A DNA stretch of 37,327 bases from Candidatus Heimdallarchaeota archaeon (GCA_021399405.1 JAAFKL010000031.1:1-37327), one strand, 5' to 3'. Shown: positions 1 through 7,823, counted from the stretch's first letter. Translations and numbers: made by a program. The notes: generated by a model not told the origin, from the sequence alone.

Positions 1-606
1 CCAGATCTTGAACCATTTTTAATGGCAGTAAATTTCCCCGGAATCGGTAAATCTCGTAGAGAAGAAATGAAAGACATGCGTAAGTATGGGGCAATAATAG
101 TATTAACAAGAGATGGTGCCAATAAGAAATCCACTGTATCTAATGGAGAAGTTAGATGGCGAAGAGGTTACAATAACCAAAATGGATCGATTAACTTCAA
201 ACCTGTTCCTTCAATTCGCTATAAATTAAGTAAAGAAGATAAATATCATTTGATGAAAGGTTTAGAAAATTCTATTGAAGTCCATTTAGCCGCTGGAGCG
301 AAAAGAGTTCTCACTTTACACAATGTGTATAATGAAATAAAGAAAACTGAAGATATAAAGAGTATTTGGAATTTAAGAAATGGACCAAATGAGATGAGTT
401 TGTATAGTGCACATCCTACGGGTACGGCAAGAATGGGAGTTGATCCAACGTTATCAGTTGTTGATAGAACTGCAGAAATGCATCATTATCCGGGCGTGTA
501 TGTAATGGATGGAAGTGTATTGCCTACTGCTCCTGGAGTGAATCCAATGATTACTATCCTTGCTACATTATCACGTGCAATTGATTTGGGAGATCTACAA
601 TTATAA
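1..606 (+). CDS. GMC family FAD-dependent oxidoreductase, C-terminal part (5' end outside window)
   Basis: The frame is open from base 1, so this is the last 201 or so residues of a longer gene; the ATG at 22 is internal. The C-terminus carries the GMC_oxred_C signature: HPTGTARMG (about 120 residues in), then a PGVYVMDGSVLPTAPGVNP stretch and NPMITI near the end. In known GMC enzymes (cholesterol oxidase, glucose oxidase, long-chain alcohol oxidase) this region holds the active-site His and the residue pairing with it, and it closes over the FAD. The enzyme should oxidise an alcohol, passing electrons to O2 or another acceptor. The N-terminal GxGxxG FAD-binding motif lies outside the window, so substrate class cannot be judged. 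The downstream MazG-like gene is convergent, 12 bp away. Confidence 0.9.
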   Translation, partial: PDLEPFLMAVNFPGIGKSRREEMKDMRKYGAIIVLTRDGANKKSTVSNGEVRWRRGYNNQNGSINFKPVPSIRYKLSKEDKYHLMKGLENSIEVHLAAGAKRVLTLHNVYNEIKKTEDIKSIWNLRNGPNEMSLYSAHPTGTARMGVDPTLSVVDRTAEMHHYPGVYVMDGSVLPTAPGVNPMITILATLSRAIDLGDLQL

Positions 607-618
607 AATATTTAATTA

Positions 619-927
619 TTATTTGAAGGATGAAAGATCGCCATTAAGTGCAAATCTTCGAGAATATTTTTCCAAAACAAGAGATAAACAATTCTCTAGG
701 TCCAAATCTAATTCATTTGCTAATGAAATTAATGAGTAGAAAATATCACCTATTTCTGTCTCAATCTCTTTTGTGGTTTCTATATCGCCTAGTTCGTAAT
801 CGGTTTCTCTTAGGAATTCTTTGCTTAATTCTCCTAATTCAGAAACTATATCTAAAACCTGCATTATCGGATTATGCTTGACTCCGTACTCTGCATTGAA
901 CTCTGATACCTTTTCATGTATTTTCAT
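619..927 (-). CDS. MazG-like nucleoside triphosphate pyrophosphohydrolase
   Basis: A small all-alpha protein of 102 residues with the MazG/dUTPase-superfamily pattern: SELGELSKE (the ExxE half of the metal site) followed by EIGDIFYSLISLA (the ExxD half). Family members hydrolyse (d)NTPs to monophosphate and pyrophosphate, often as house-cleaning of non-canonical nucleotides; the substrate here is unknown. The frame stays open to an upstream ATG at 972, but I prefer the ATG at 927. It is preceded by TTGGTGG eight bases upstream, which can pair with the 16S tail, and the extra 15 upstream residues do not belong to the domain. A TATA-like CTTTAAGT around 975-985 would give a short leader. Convergent with the GMC gene. 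Confidence 0.82.
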   Translation of the reverse strand: MKIHEKVSEFNAEYGVKHNPIMQVLDIVSELGELSKEFLRETDYELGDIETTKEIETEIGDIFYSLISLANELDLDLENCLSLVLEKYSRRFALNGDLSSFK

Positions 928-972
928 ATTTTTTTCCACCAAAAATATTAGTCTAGATCCATTCATAATCAT

Positions 973-1322
973 CTACTTAAAGAGAGTATTGGTGGAATAA
1001 TTCACCTAATTAGAGAGCTAAAATCTTAAAATTCTGCATTTGTTTCTATTTTTCGTTAATAACGAATTGATTTTATAACAAAAAAAAGAATTCAGATATA
1101 ATCATTTCTTGATCTATCAAAATATGACACATCGTGTGAATAAAACAATTTTTTGCATTGGTACAAATACTATAGTATGATTCAGATCATAAATAGATTA
1201 GACGCGATCATGGACTTAATATTCAGGATTTTCGGATAATTGAGCAAAATACCTAATTGAATTTTTGTCATGTTAAATTAAGTTTGAAAACAGTGTTCCA
1301 GGAAGATTTAATTTTGGATATG
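973..1322. other. Intergenic region, no convincing gene
   Basis: AT-rich spacer of 350 bp between the MazG-like and VOC genes. It holds the promoter of the MazG-like gene, one palindrome at 1052-1066 and a TATA-like GATTTTATAAC just after it. Two tiny ORFs of 18 and 20 codons overlap by ATGA near 1177, but nothing supports their translation. I see no RNA gene. Confidence 0.5.
1052..1066. promoter_or_regulatory. Perfect palindrome TTCGTT-AAT-AACGAA, possible operator
   Basis: A 6-bp perfect inverted repeat with a 3-bp spacer, followed within three bases by a TATA-like GATTTTATAAC (1069-1079, plus strand). No recognisable gene starts within 200 bp on the plus strand. A binding site or a chance palindrome in AT-rich DNA are both possible. 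Confidence 0.25.
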
Positions 1323-1670
1323 CTAATGATCATGAGGGTTAACAAGCTGAAACCAATGACCATCTAAATCTTGAAAAGTAAGGCATTTATCAGATCCATC
1401 AATGCCCTGAAATATAAGACCTCGCTCTTCCAACTTAGTCTTTGATCCAGCAAGATCATCCGTGTATATTACTAACCCTGTACTCGTTTCTTGATAATTG
1501 AGTGACTTGAAACCATTCCCCGTTCGGAGTAGCAATTCCGTTTCGCTCATTTTTACCCATATAGTGTGAGGATTTTGATCAGAGACAAGATCAAATCCCA
1601 AAACATTAACAAAAAAATCTCTACTTTCTTCCGGGTTTTTCACAAACAATTCTATGTGACCAAATTTCAT
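1323..1670 (-). CDS. VOC (glyoxalase/bleomycin resistance/dioxygenase) superfamily protein
   Basis: 115 residues forming one complete VOC module of two beta-alpha-beta-beta-beta units: MKFGHIELFVKNPEESRDFF opens the first, and TGLVIYTDDLAGSKTKLEERG followed by DLDGHWFQLVNP closes the second. Candidate metal ligands are His5, the Glu near 49 and the Glu/Gln near the end, but they do not match one specific enzyme. Members range from glyoxalase I and dioxygenases to binding proteins, so no reaction is assigned. The ATG at 1670 is supported by a TATA-like GTTTATTTG starting 30 bases upstream, which implies a leaderless transcript. Stand-alone gene. Confidence 0.85.
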   Translation of the reverse strand: MKFGHIELFVKNPEESRDFFVNVLGFDLVSDQNPHTIWVKMSETELLLRTGNGFKSLNYQETSTGLVIYTDDLAGSKTKLEERGLIFQGIDGSDKCLTFQDLDGHWFQLVNPHDH

Positions 1671-1691
1671 AGCTGTCGCAAATCAAATTTA

Positions 1692-1700
1692 CAAATAAAC
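1692..1700 (-). promoter_or_regulatory. TATA box of the VOC gene (leaderless)
   Basis: GTTTATTTG on the minus strand begins 30 bases before the ATG at 1670. This spacing matches the other leaderless promoters in the window, notably those at 5017 and 5881. Confidence 0.5.
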
Positions 1701-1800
1701 TTAACTATCGGTAAATTATAACTGAATCTAAAACTGCTGAAGTATGAATTTATTAGTTTTTTACATGGAATATATTTCAATCTCCCGAATGAAACATATA

Positions 1801-1810
1801 CTTTATATAT
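1801..1810 (+). promoter_or_regulatory. TATA-like element upstream of the GNAT leader
   Basis: CTTTATATAT, the best TATA match in the spacer. The next in-frame start of a long gene is more than 220 bp away, so if it is used it makes a long untranslated leader or a non-coding RNA. Confidence 0.4.
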
Positions 1811-1883
1811 TTTTCAGCGACTATGAAGATAATCAAACGATTGTGATTATATGCGAGAGAACGGTAAAAAACTTTCTAACAAT

Positions 1884-1986
1884 CACTTTCAATAATTTAT
1901 GTTGAAAAATATTTCTTAATTTCAGTATTAAGAAAATCCAATGTTCGGTATTGAAAGTGTTCAAAAATTGGCCTTCAATACTGAAA
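1884..1986 (+). repeat. Interleaved inverted repeats (A-B-A'-B' order)
   Basis: CACTTTCAATA (1884-1894) is the exact reverse complement of TATTGAAAGTG (1949-1959), and TTTCAGTATT (1920-1929) of AATACTGAAA (1977-1986). The arms alternate, which is the order of a pseudoknot. GTATTGAA (1948-1955) can also pair with TTCAATAC (1974-1981), a competing hairpin. As RNA this could switch between folds; as DNA it could be a cluster of related protein sites built on CAATACTGAA-like half-sites. Confidence 0.4.
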
Positions 1987-2037
1987 ATGACTTTTTAGTA
2001 ATCCTTTGTTGTTATTTACAGTAGTTAACGCCATTTT

Positions 2038-3186
2038 TTGAAAATCATTATTAATTTGATTACAAAATGGAGTCACCGAAAAGTGAACAGCACAACAAAA
2101 GAAACACACAAAATAAGCAATAAATCAGGCTTAAGTAGCCTAGACTATCGAATAATTGAATTTATCCCACAATCAGCAACTGACGAGGAATGGGAAAAAT
2201 TCTTTGCTATTCGAGAGAAACTACATTATGAACATACACCAGATGATCCTTTCGGTGATCGTTTGGTGCTAAGAAAAAAAATGAGCTTTGATAACCCCTA
2301 CGAGAAAGTCTGGAGGTCGTTGATAATATTAAACAATGACTCGAGTACAGTATTAGGATATCTAATCATTTATGTAACTACCGAAGCATCGCCTGAGTAT
2401 GAGGACAACAAACACATTGCATGGGCATATGTAATTGTTGATAAAGCATACAGAAGAAATGGTATTGGAACTGATTTGGTCAGACGTCTTATTCCGAAGC
2501 TTAGAGAATTCAAATCAAGTACAATTCAAGTTTGGAATGAGTATGATTCAGGAAAGGCATTTTCGAAGGATCTTGGTGGTAGCATTGCACTAAGAAATTA
2601 TGAGAACAGAGTACAATTCAATGAGATTGATTGGGCAAAGATGAATGAATGGGTGAAAGATGGAAAACGTCGGAGTCCAGGAGTGGAAATAAAAACCTTT
2701 GAAGATGTCCCAGAAGAGATAATTGAAGAGTATGTGCGTGTATTTACAGAAACAGCGAATCAGGCACCTTATGGTGATCTAGACGGGCAGGAAATTGTCA
2801 CTCCAGAAAGCAGAAGGCAGCAGGAAGCAATGCAACGTGATGCAGGTACAATTTGGATTACAAAAATATCAGTAGAAACGGATGGAAAAATTAGTGGACA
2901 AACTGAGATTCATTATAATCCAAAAGATTCACATGCTGTATATCAAGAACTCACTGGTGTCAAGCAAGAATATCGGGGAAGAAGGTTAGGCAAAATGCTG
3001 AAAGCAGATATGGCCTTGTTAATCAAGGATAAATACCCCAATATTGACTATATTGGAACAGGAAATGCCATGAGTAATGAACCGATGCTAAGAATCAATA
3101 GAGGAATGGGATTTAAAGAAGTCAAAAGGTTTGAAACTTATAAATTTAAAATAGACGAACTTGAAACCCGAGTTTCTGATAATTAA
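2038..3186 (+). CDS. Tandem GNAT-domain N-acetyltransferase
   Basis: 382 residues with two GNAT folds. The first has its acetyl-CoA motif A at about 135-155 (AYVIVDKAYRRNGIGTDLVRR, Q/RxxGxG type); the second at about 315-335 (VKQEYRGRRLGKMLKADMA). Tandem GNAT proteins of this size include mycothiol synthase and many uncharacterised acyltransferases; the acceptor cannot be deduced. There is no ATG near the 5' end: the start is TTG at 2038 or GTG at 2083 (residue 16), and the fold begins near residue 35, so either works. The stop overlaps the end of the convergent DUF2085 gene by 4 bp. Confidence 0.85.
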   Translation: MKIIINLITKWSHRKVNSTTKETHKISNKSGLSSLDYRIIEFIPQSATDEEWEKFFAIREKLHYEHTPDDPFGDRLVLRKKMSFDNPYEKVWRSLIILNNDSSTVLGYLIIYVTTEASPEYEDNKHIAWAYVIVDKAYRRNGIGTDLVRRLIPKLREFKSSTIQVWNEYDSGKAFSKDLGGSIALRNYENRVQFNEIDWAKMNEWVKDGKRRSPGVEIKTFEDVPEEIIEEYVRVFTETANQAPYGDLDGQEIVTPESRRQQEAMQRDAGTIWITKISVETDGKISGQTEIHYNPKDSHAVYQELTGVKQEYRGRRLGKMLKADMALLIKDKYPNIDYIGTGNAMSNEPMLRINRGMGFKEVKRFETYKFKIDELETRVSDN

Positions 3187-3617
3187 AACCCCCTAAATAC
3201 AATACCTATCAATAAACCTATTAGAAAAATTATATAATATTGACCAATACCACCTATCAATCCGGTTACAAGCCTAATTGAGTTTTTTGACTCATATTTT
3301 TCCAGTGCTGCTTGAAGTGTGCCATCTAAAGTAAATGGAATCTGTGAAAGTATGATAATTATGGGTATCATCCAAAAATTTCCATTAACGATATAAAAAA
3401 ACCATTCTCCAGTGTTATATTTGCTAGTCGCTAAACCTATTACCTGAAGCAGAAACATAATGATGATACCTGCATCAATTCCCAAGCATCTATAGCAAAT
3501 TAATGGTTTTCCTTTCCAGTGAAAAGATCTACTCGGGATTTTATGACAAGCCACGAAACGGATTCGCTTGTGCTTTGGTACTTTTATGTAATTTTGGGGG
3601 AGAATTTCTGATTCCAT
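3183..3617 (-). CDS. DUF2085 family membrane protein
   Basis: 144 residues. The N-terminal half carries the DUF2085 signature: CHKIPSRSFHWKG followed by PLICYRCLGIDAG, i.e. a Cys-His pair and a CxxC that could bind metal or form disulfides. Three hydrophobic segments follow (about 47-65, 78-95, 118-142), so it is an integral membrane protein. The family's function is unknown. The upstream gene (66 residues) ends 18 bp before this start, so the two probably form an operon. Confidence 0.8.
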   Translation of the reverse strand: MESEILPQNYIKVPKHKRIRFVACHKIPSRSFHWKGKPLICYRCLGIDAGIIIMFLLQVIGLATSKYNTGEWFFYIVNGNFWMIPIIIILSQIPFTLDGTLQAALEKYESKNSIRLVTGLIGGIGQYYIIFLIGLLIGIVFRGF

Positions 3618-3635
3618 TGTGGATTACGTTCTTAA

Positions 3636-3836
3636 TTATGGACTAGGAATATCTGGACTTTGACTGTACCAGTATCCATTCCCTAAAACAAAGGCAATTA
3701 TTGTTATGATCAAAACGGTCTGTGCCGCATTTGGACGTTTTTCACGCATTGTGGCCCATTTGATCAATCCAAAAGGCCAACACAAAAATGCACAGATATA
3801 TGTTATTACACTAGTATCTTCTCTATCTCTTGCCAT
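3636..3836 (-). CDS. Small two-helix membrane protein
   Basis: 66 residues with a charged N-terminus (MARDRED), a first membrane segment at about 10-28 (ITYICAFLCWPFGLIKWA), a basic loop (MREKRPN) and a second segment at about 38-57. The hairpin shape and the Cys-Trp-Pro in helix 1 resemble small TM2/dispanin-like proteins, but I do not recognise a family. First gene of a probable two-gene operon with the DUF2085 gene. ATG at 3836. Confidence 0.65.
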   Translation of the reverse strand: MARDREDTSVITYICAFLCWPFGLIKWATMREKRPNAAQTVLIITIIAFVLGNGYWYSQSPDIPSP

Positions 3837-3977
3837 ACATGGATTTTAATCGAGTTCTTCTTAAATTTATTCAGTTTCTAATAGAATATAATCTTGAACA
3901 TCAATAGGACCTAATCTTTGGTCTACACTTGGTGTTATACATTTATTATTGAATATGCAGATTATTAATTAACTTCG

Positions 3978-4850
3978 ATGATTAATGATAATATCACTTG
4001 GTTAACCAAGATTAAATCCAAATTAATTGAAGATGATAGAGAGATCACTATTGAAGAAAAAAGGGAATTTTGGAAGAGAGTAGGTGTTCTGAAAAGGTTG
4101 GATAATCCAGATCCGGTAGAGATTGTCTTGATGTCTGAAATCAGAGAATTGCTGCATCAAGATCGCTTCGGAAAACCCCGTCCAACATCGACAGTATTAC
4201 TCTTATCAGCCTTTGCAGCATTAGGGATTGTTTTATCAGTGATTTTGATGTCAGAAGATGAGACTATTTGGTTGGGAATAATAATTTCATGGACAATGTT
4301 ATCTGTATTGGCTTATTTGTACTGTTGGATTACTTACGTCGATAGAGTAGGTAAAATTGTTGTCTATTTTTTACTTGTATTTTCAACAGTTATTTTGGAT
4401 CTCATCTTGTTCTATTTTAGTAAATCTTGGTTTTTAATTTTTAATCAAATTGGCCTTATTATTTTAGCTCCAGCGCTCTATCTTCACGGAAGGTACATTG
4501 GTGGTTTAATATCAGGAATAAAATTCGATGGTGTTGTTCGAGATATATATTATCTCGTGACAATGAAAATCAATTATCAGAGTTATCTATCAGCAAAGCC
4601 AAATAAACGTCAATGGATATTTTTTGTGGGAGGAATTGGAACTGTAATTAGCTCTTCAATTGCAAGTTTAATTGCTTTACTTGTATTTGGCAACCCATAT
4701 TTGTTTATTTTTCCATTCGCTTTATTCATAGGAGAGTTATTTGATTATGCAGTACATGATGGTCGAGTTGGAAAGGGTGAATTTCATCACCTCAGACGAG
4801 AGCATCGAATAATTAAAGATTGGAAAAAATCACTCAAGACAGAGATTTGA
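3978..4850 (+). CDS. Six-helix integral membrane protein of unknown function
   Basis: 290 residues. An acidic/basic cytoplasmic N-terminal region (about 1-70) precedes six hydrophobic segments at roughly 75-95, 100-120, 128-148, 150-175, 212-232 and 236-255. The last helix ends in FIGELFDYAVHDGRVGKG and a His/Arg-rich tail (FHHLRREHR). The GELFDY motif after the last helix is faintly like the DMSO-reductase anchor subunit family (DmsC/NrfD-like), but no catalytic partner genes are nearby and I do not assign that role. Own transcription unit; divergent from the 3636-3836 gene. Confidence 0.7.
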   Translation: MINDNITWLTKIKSKLIEDDREITIEEKREFWKRVGVLKRLDNPDPVEIVLMSEIRELLHQDRFGKPRPTSTVLLLSAFAALGIVLSVILMSEDETIWLGIIISWTMLSVLAYLYCWITYVDRVGKIVVYFLLVFSTVILDLILFYFSKSWFLIFNQIGLIILAPALYLHGRYIGGLISGIKFDGVVRDIYYLVTMKINYQSYLSAKPNKRQWIFFVGGIGTVISSSIASLIALLVFGNPYLFIFPFALFIGELFDYAVHDGRVGKGEFHHLRREHRIIKDWKKSLKTEI

Positions 4851-5016
4851 TCTTAAGGGCTGGAATTATATGAGAAAATAAAGGCTCACCCCGATTAATT
4901 TTTACAATAAAATTTTCGAGTATTTATCATTATTAAGAGAATTATTTCAATAATATGTTTATAACTGCGTAAATTATTCTTTTATCAATAGTTTGTGTAG
5001 TAAATAATACAACTGA

Positions 5017-5026
5017 GTTTATATAC
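5017..5026 (+). promoter_or_regulatory. TATA box GTTTATATAC of microprotein gene 1
   Basis: The 10-mer starts exactly 31 bases before the ATG at 5048. The identical 10-mer lies exactly 31 bases before the ATG of the paralogous gene at 5912. This predicts leaderless transcripts for both. Confidence 0.75.
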
Positions 5027-5047
5027 GTTTGAATGCCATAGTATTAT

Positions 5048-5197
5048 ATGACGAAAGAATACTTAGAACAACTAAAGCAAGAATACCTACGGAAGAAGAT
5101 GTTTGCCTCCAGATACGATGAGGAGGAAAGGAAAGAGATTTTTACTTTAAGGAATAAGATCAACGTTCTTGAGTCATCTTTGTATCCTTGGAAATGA
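5048..5197 (+). CDS. Microprotein, paralogue 1 (49 aa, unknown function)
   Basis: A 49-residue ORF from ATG to TGA, highly charged and helical (MTKEYLEQLKQEYLRKKMFA...). It is clearly homologous to the 45-residue product at 5912-6049; the shared pattern is LK-x-EYLRKKMFA, x2-YD, then LRNKIN-x-L. Conservation at the protein level between two copies, together with the same promoter, shows it is a real gene although very short. The predicted structure is a two-helix hairpin without membrane segments. I know of no characterised family; a nucleic-acid-binding or adaptor role is only a guess. It stands alone, 142 bp before the next gene. Confidence 0.75.
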   Translation: MTKEYLEQLKQEYLRKKMFASRYDEEERKEIFTLRNKINVLESSLYPWK

Positions 5198-5339
5198 AAA
5201 CAACACTTTGAAGAGCCATATTATTATAAATTTTCGAAACAAGTCTTTAAACTTCATATTTATCAAACTAATAGGATGAAGATAGAATATATCACCTAGT
5301 TCGGGAAACGCTTAAAATTACTAGTTTTATCCGGTGCTA

Positions 5340-5822
5340 ATGGGTAAAATATCCGTATTAATTGGTTCGTTAATAATGTTAGCGGCTCACACAATAACAT
5401 ATTCTAATATCACATTATTTGGCATTACTGTGAATTTACAAAATGTCACTGGATTCTTCTACATTTGGACTCAGATAGGAACTACCGGAGCAGGTGGTGA
5501 CACAATAACTGATTCATTCAGTGGCTCATGGTTAGAGGAAGGTGACATCTATGACAATTTGTTTGGTAACCCGATTTATGGGATTATAATCATGGCTTTA
5601 ATACTCGCAGCATTAGCCTTAGGGTTCATTAAAGAGAACAACAAAATATCTGGGATATTACTTATTGTTGCAGGTACACTATTATTGGTATTCAGATATA
5701 TTGAACTAAACGATGCAGATTTGTTTTTCTACAAGAGTGAAACTGACTTTGACTACGTTGAAATTCCGCTTGGATTCATTGCTGGAGTAATAACAGGGTT
5801 ATTGAACCTCAGATCATCATGA
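5340..5822 (+). CDS. Small integral membrane protein, four helices
   Basis: 160 residues from ATG 5340 (a GTG at 5334 is two codons upstream in frame). Hydrophobic segments lie at about 3-20, 82-100, 106-122 and 145-158; an extracellular loop of about 55 residues between helices 1 and 2 is rich in Gly, Thr and acidic residues. No family recognised. It lies between the two microprotein genes, but its own promoter is unclear (GAATATATC at about 5285 would give a short leader). Confidence 0.6.
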   Translation: MGKISVLIGSLIMLAAHTITYSNITLFGITVNLQNVTGFFYIWTQIGTTGAGGDTITDSFSGSWLEEGDIYDNLFGNPIYGIIIMALILAALALGFIKENNKISGILLIVAGTLLLVFRYIELNDADLFFYKSETDFDYVEIPLGFIAGVITGLLNLRSS

Positions 5823-5880
5823 GCCATTTGTAATTTATTTTGTAGTTTTGTTACCCCCATTACAGTAACAATTTAAGTAT

Positions 5881-5890
5881 GTTTATATAC
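5881..5890 (+). promoter_or_regulatory. TATA box GTTTATATAC of microprotein gene 2
   Basis: Same 10-mer and same 31-base distance to the ATG (5912) as in the promoter at 5017. The flanking bases differ, so the core promoter rather than a long repeat is conserved. Confidence 0.75.
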
Positions 5891-5911
5891 CACCAGGGTA
5901 GTAGTGTTGTT

Positions 5912-6049
5912 ATGAAGTCCCTACAACTAGATCGATTAAAAGAAGAATATCTAAGAAAAAAAATGTTCGCCGTAGATTACGATGCACGTGAAAAGGCAGA
6001 ATTACTAGAACTTAGAAACAAAATAAATAATTTAAAATCAGGATTATGA
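5912..6049 (+). CDS. Microprotein, paralogue 2 (45 aa), translationally coupled to a hydrolase
   Basis: 45 residues (MKSLQLDRLKEEYLRKKMFA..., ending in LRNKINNLKSGL). It aligns without gaps over about 38 residues to the product of 5048-5197. Its TGA overlaps the ATG of the alpha/beta hydrolase gene in ATGA (6046-6049), so the two are co-transcribed and probably coupled in translation; the microprotein may act on, or just precede, the hydrolase. Charged, helical, no membrane segment. Function unknown. Confidence 0.78.
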   Translation: MKSLQLDRLKEEYLRKKMFAVDYDAREKAELLELRNKINNLKSGL

Positions 6050-6969
6050 GTTTTGGAGTCAATAATCCTTCAAAGATATTTGATAGCCTCAATCGTAAAA
6101 TTAAATATAGTCAAAAAGGTATACAGAGCATAAATATGAAACTCCAAAATCTCACCAGATATAATAAATCTAAACCTTTCGATATTAAAGATGAGACGCC
6201 ACCACGGGATGAAAATGGAATCACAATCCGTGATGTTTCGTTTTCAAATACAATCGAGGGAAGGGTTTCTGCCTATCTTGTAATACCCTCAGGCACTGGT
6301 CCATTTCCTGCAATTCATTTTATTCATTGGCTTGAAACACATGCTGATGATTCTAACAGGACTCAATTTTTACCCCATGCAATAGAATTAGCCAAACAAG
6401 GATATCTATCGATTTTACCTGATGCTTTTTGGTCCACAACCCCATCGAAATTCGAAGAAAACCCAGTGTTATGGTGGAAAACCGAGGTTGAGTATGATAC
6501 TGAACTTTGTAGAAAGCAGATTGTCAACCTACTAAGAACTCATGATGTTTTATTTCAGAGAGATGATGTAAATCAAGATAGGATTGCTTTGGTGGCTCAT
6601 GACTTCGGAGCAATGTTCGGGTCTCTTTTAGCTACTTTCAATAAAAATTACAAAACTTTTGTATTCATGGCTGCTACAGGCAGATTTAGTGATTGGTTCA
6701 AATTTGGGTCGAAATTTTCACCTGAGGAGATGAAACCCTATATTGAATCCATGAGTTTTCTCGATCCGGTTACCAATATTTCTAATATTAAAGATAAAAA
6801 AATTCTATTTCAATTCGCAGATGATGATTTTTACGTACCGAGGGATAAAGCCTTAGAGTTATATGATGCTGCAGGCGAACCCAAGGAGATCAGATGGTAC
6901 AATGCTAAACACAGCATGAATGAATCAACATTTGTTGAAATGAAAACATGGGTCAAAGACCAACTATAA
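6046..6969 (+). CDS. Alpha/beta hydrolase, dienelactone hydrolase-like, with Asp at the nucleophile position
   Basis: 307 residues. After a lysine-rich N-terminal stretch (1-50) the hydrolase fold starts with SAYLVIPSGTGPFPAIHFIH (75-94), as in dienelactone-hydrolase-like proteins. The nucleophile elbow reads LVAHDFGAMFG, which puts Asp186 where Ser or Cys normally sits; Asp at this point is known from haloalkane dehalogenases and epoxide hydrolases. The other triad members are visible: an acidic cluster ADDDFYVP (259-261) and His289 in AKHSMN. It is likely cytosolic, having no signal peptide. It overlaps the microprotein gene at 5912 by 4 bp and needs no promoter of its own. The substrate is unknown; I am sure of the fold, less of the chemistry. 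Confidence 0.85.
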   Translation: MSFGVNNPSKIFDSLNRKIKYSQKGIQSINMKLQNLTRYNKSKPFDIKDETPPRDENGITIRDVSFSNTIEGRVSAYLVIPSGTGPFPAIHFIHWLETHADDSNRTQFLPHAIELAKQGYLSILPDAFWSTTPSKFEENPVLWWKTEVEYDTELCRKQIVNLLRTHDVLFQRDDVNQDRIALVAHDFGAMFGSLLATFNKNYKTFVFMAATGRFSDWFKFGSKFSPEEMKPYIESMSFLDPVTNISNIKDKKILFQFADDDFYVPRDKALELYDAAGEPKEIRWYNAKHSMNESTFVEMKTWVKDQL

Positions 6970-6986
6970 TGATCGACGTGTATACA

Positions 6987-6995
6987 ATTATAAAT
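6987..6995 (+). promoter_or_regulatory. TATA box of the Lon-N-domain gene
   Basis: ATTATAAAT begins 32 bases before the ATG at 7019, matching the leaderless spacing seen elsewhere. It lies only 18 bp after the hydrolase stop and so separates the two transcription units. Confidence 0.55.
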
Positions 6996-7018
6996 GTGTA
7001 AGTGTAATTATTATTTGT

Positions 7019-7663
7019 ATGGATTTACCAATTTTCCCCTTGCCTGAATTGGTATTATTCCCAGATGTAGTGATACCATTACATATTTTTGAACCCAGAT
7101 ATCAGAGACTGATCTCGGATTTACTGAAGAAAAAAGAGGAATCTCGCCTATTAGCTTTAACAACTATTACTGGACCTAGTAACAGTACTGAATTCGATGA
7201 TGCACCATTTCATTATATTGGAACACTGTGTAAATTGATTGATTATAAAGAACTCCCTGACGGTCGAAGTGATGTTTTTGTCCATGCGGTTAGTACAGTT
7301 ACTATTGATGAAATAAACTTTTTAGATACTACTACCCCTTATCGTCGAGCAATTGTGAAACCAATAGATCCTGACTGGAAGATTGAACATGAATTTGCCA
7401 TTAAAGATCGAGTTTTAAAATCTCTTGAGAACTATACTTCTATCAGAAGACTTGAAATCGTTGATCTAGATAAACTAAAGCTGAGAGAAATGGTAAATTT
7501 ATTGTCATATGCACTTCCACTGAGTGTTGATCAGAAATTTAAATTATTAGAAAAACCAAGCCTGCAGGAACGAGTTGATTTACTCATCAACTTAATGGAT
7601 GTTAAGTACGAGCTAGTTGATTTTTCTGATAAATATAATGAAGATAGTTTACCAATAAATTAA
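7019..7663 (+). CDS. LON substrate-binding-domain protein (stand-alone Lon N-terminal domain)
   Basis: 214 residues beginning with LPIFPLPELVLFPDVVIPLHIFEPRYQRLISD, the classic opening of the PUA-like LON N-terminal domain, followed by the helical part typical of this domain (about 120-200). No AAA+ or Ser-Lys protease domain follows, so it is a stand-alone domain. Such proteins are common and are thought to bind unfolded or specific protein substrates; cereblon is a eukaryotic relative by domain. The partner is unknown here. Confidence 0.88.
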   Translation: MDLPIFPLPELVLFPDVVIPLHIFEPRYQRLISDLLKKKEESRLLALTTITGPSNSTEFDDAPFHYIGTLCKLIDYKELPDGRSDVFVHAVSTVTIDEINFLDTTTPYRRAIVKPIDPDWKIEHEFAIKDRVLKSLENYTSIRRLEIVDLDKLKLREMVNLLSYALPLSVDQKFKLLEKPSLQERVDLLINLMDVKYELVDFSDKYNEDSLPIN

Positions 7664-7823
7664 TTGGAAATTACCTTGCTGAGAAATTAGTCATGTGCTG
7701 CAAGTTTTCGTATGACATTGAGACACATTTTATGTCGGTAGTTGCAGGTAAATTAAGGGCAACCATGCACATTCCGAGACAATATCCGACAATTATTGAC
7801 TATCTAATATACCCGAGAAACAA

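Larger units (their letters stand above)
1671..2037. other. Intergenic region: VOC promoter plus a possible long structured leader of the GNAT gene
   Basis: 367 bp with no credible ORF. On the minus strand it holds the VOC promoter. On the plus strand a strong TATA-like CTTTATATAT (1801-1810) is not followed by a start codon at the usual leaderless distance. A transcript starting near 1830 would run about 205 nt before the GNAT start and would contain the nested inverted repeats at 1884-1986. It could be a regulatory leader or a separate small RNA. Confidence 0.4.

Noticed and set aside
1123..1239. Two tiny ORFs (18 and 20 codons) overlapping by ATGA
   Set aside because: Such overlaps are expected by chance in AT-rich spacers; no promoter at the usual distance, no paralogue.
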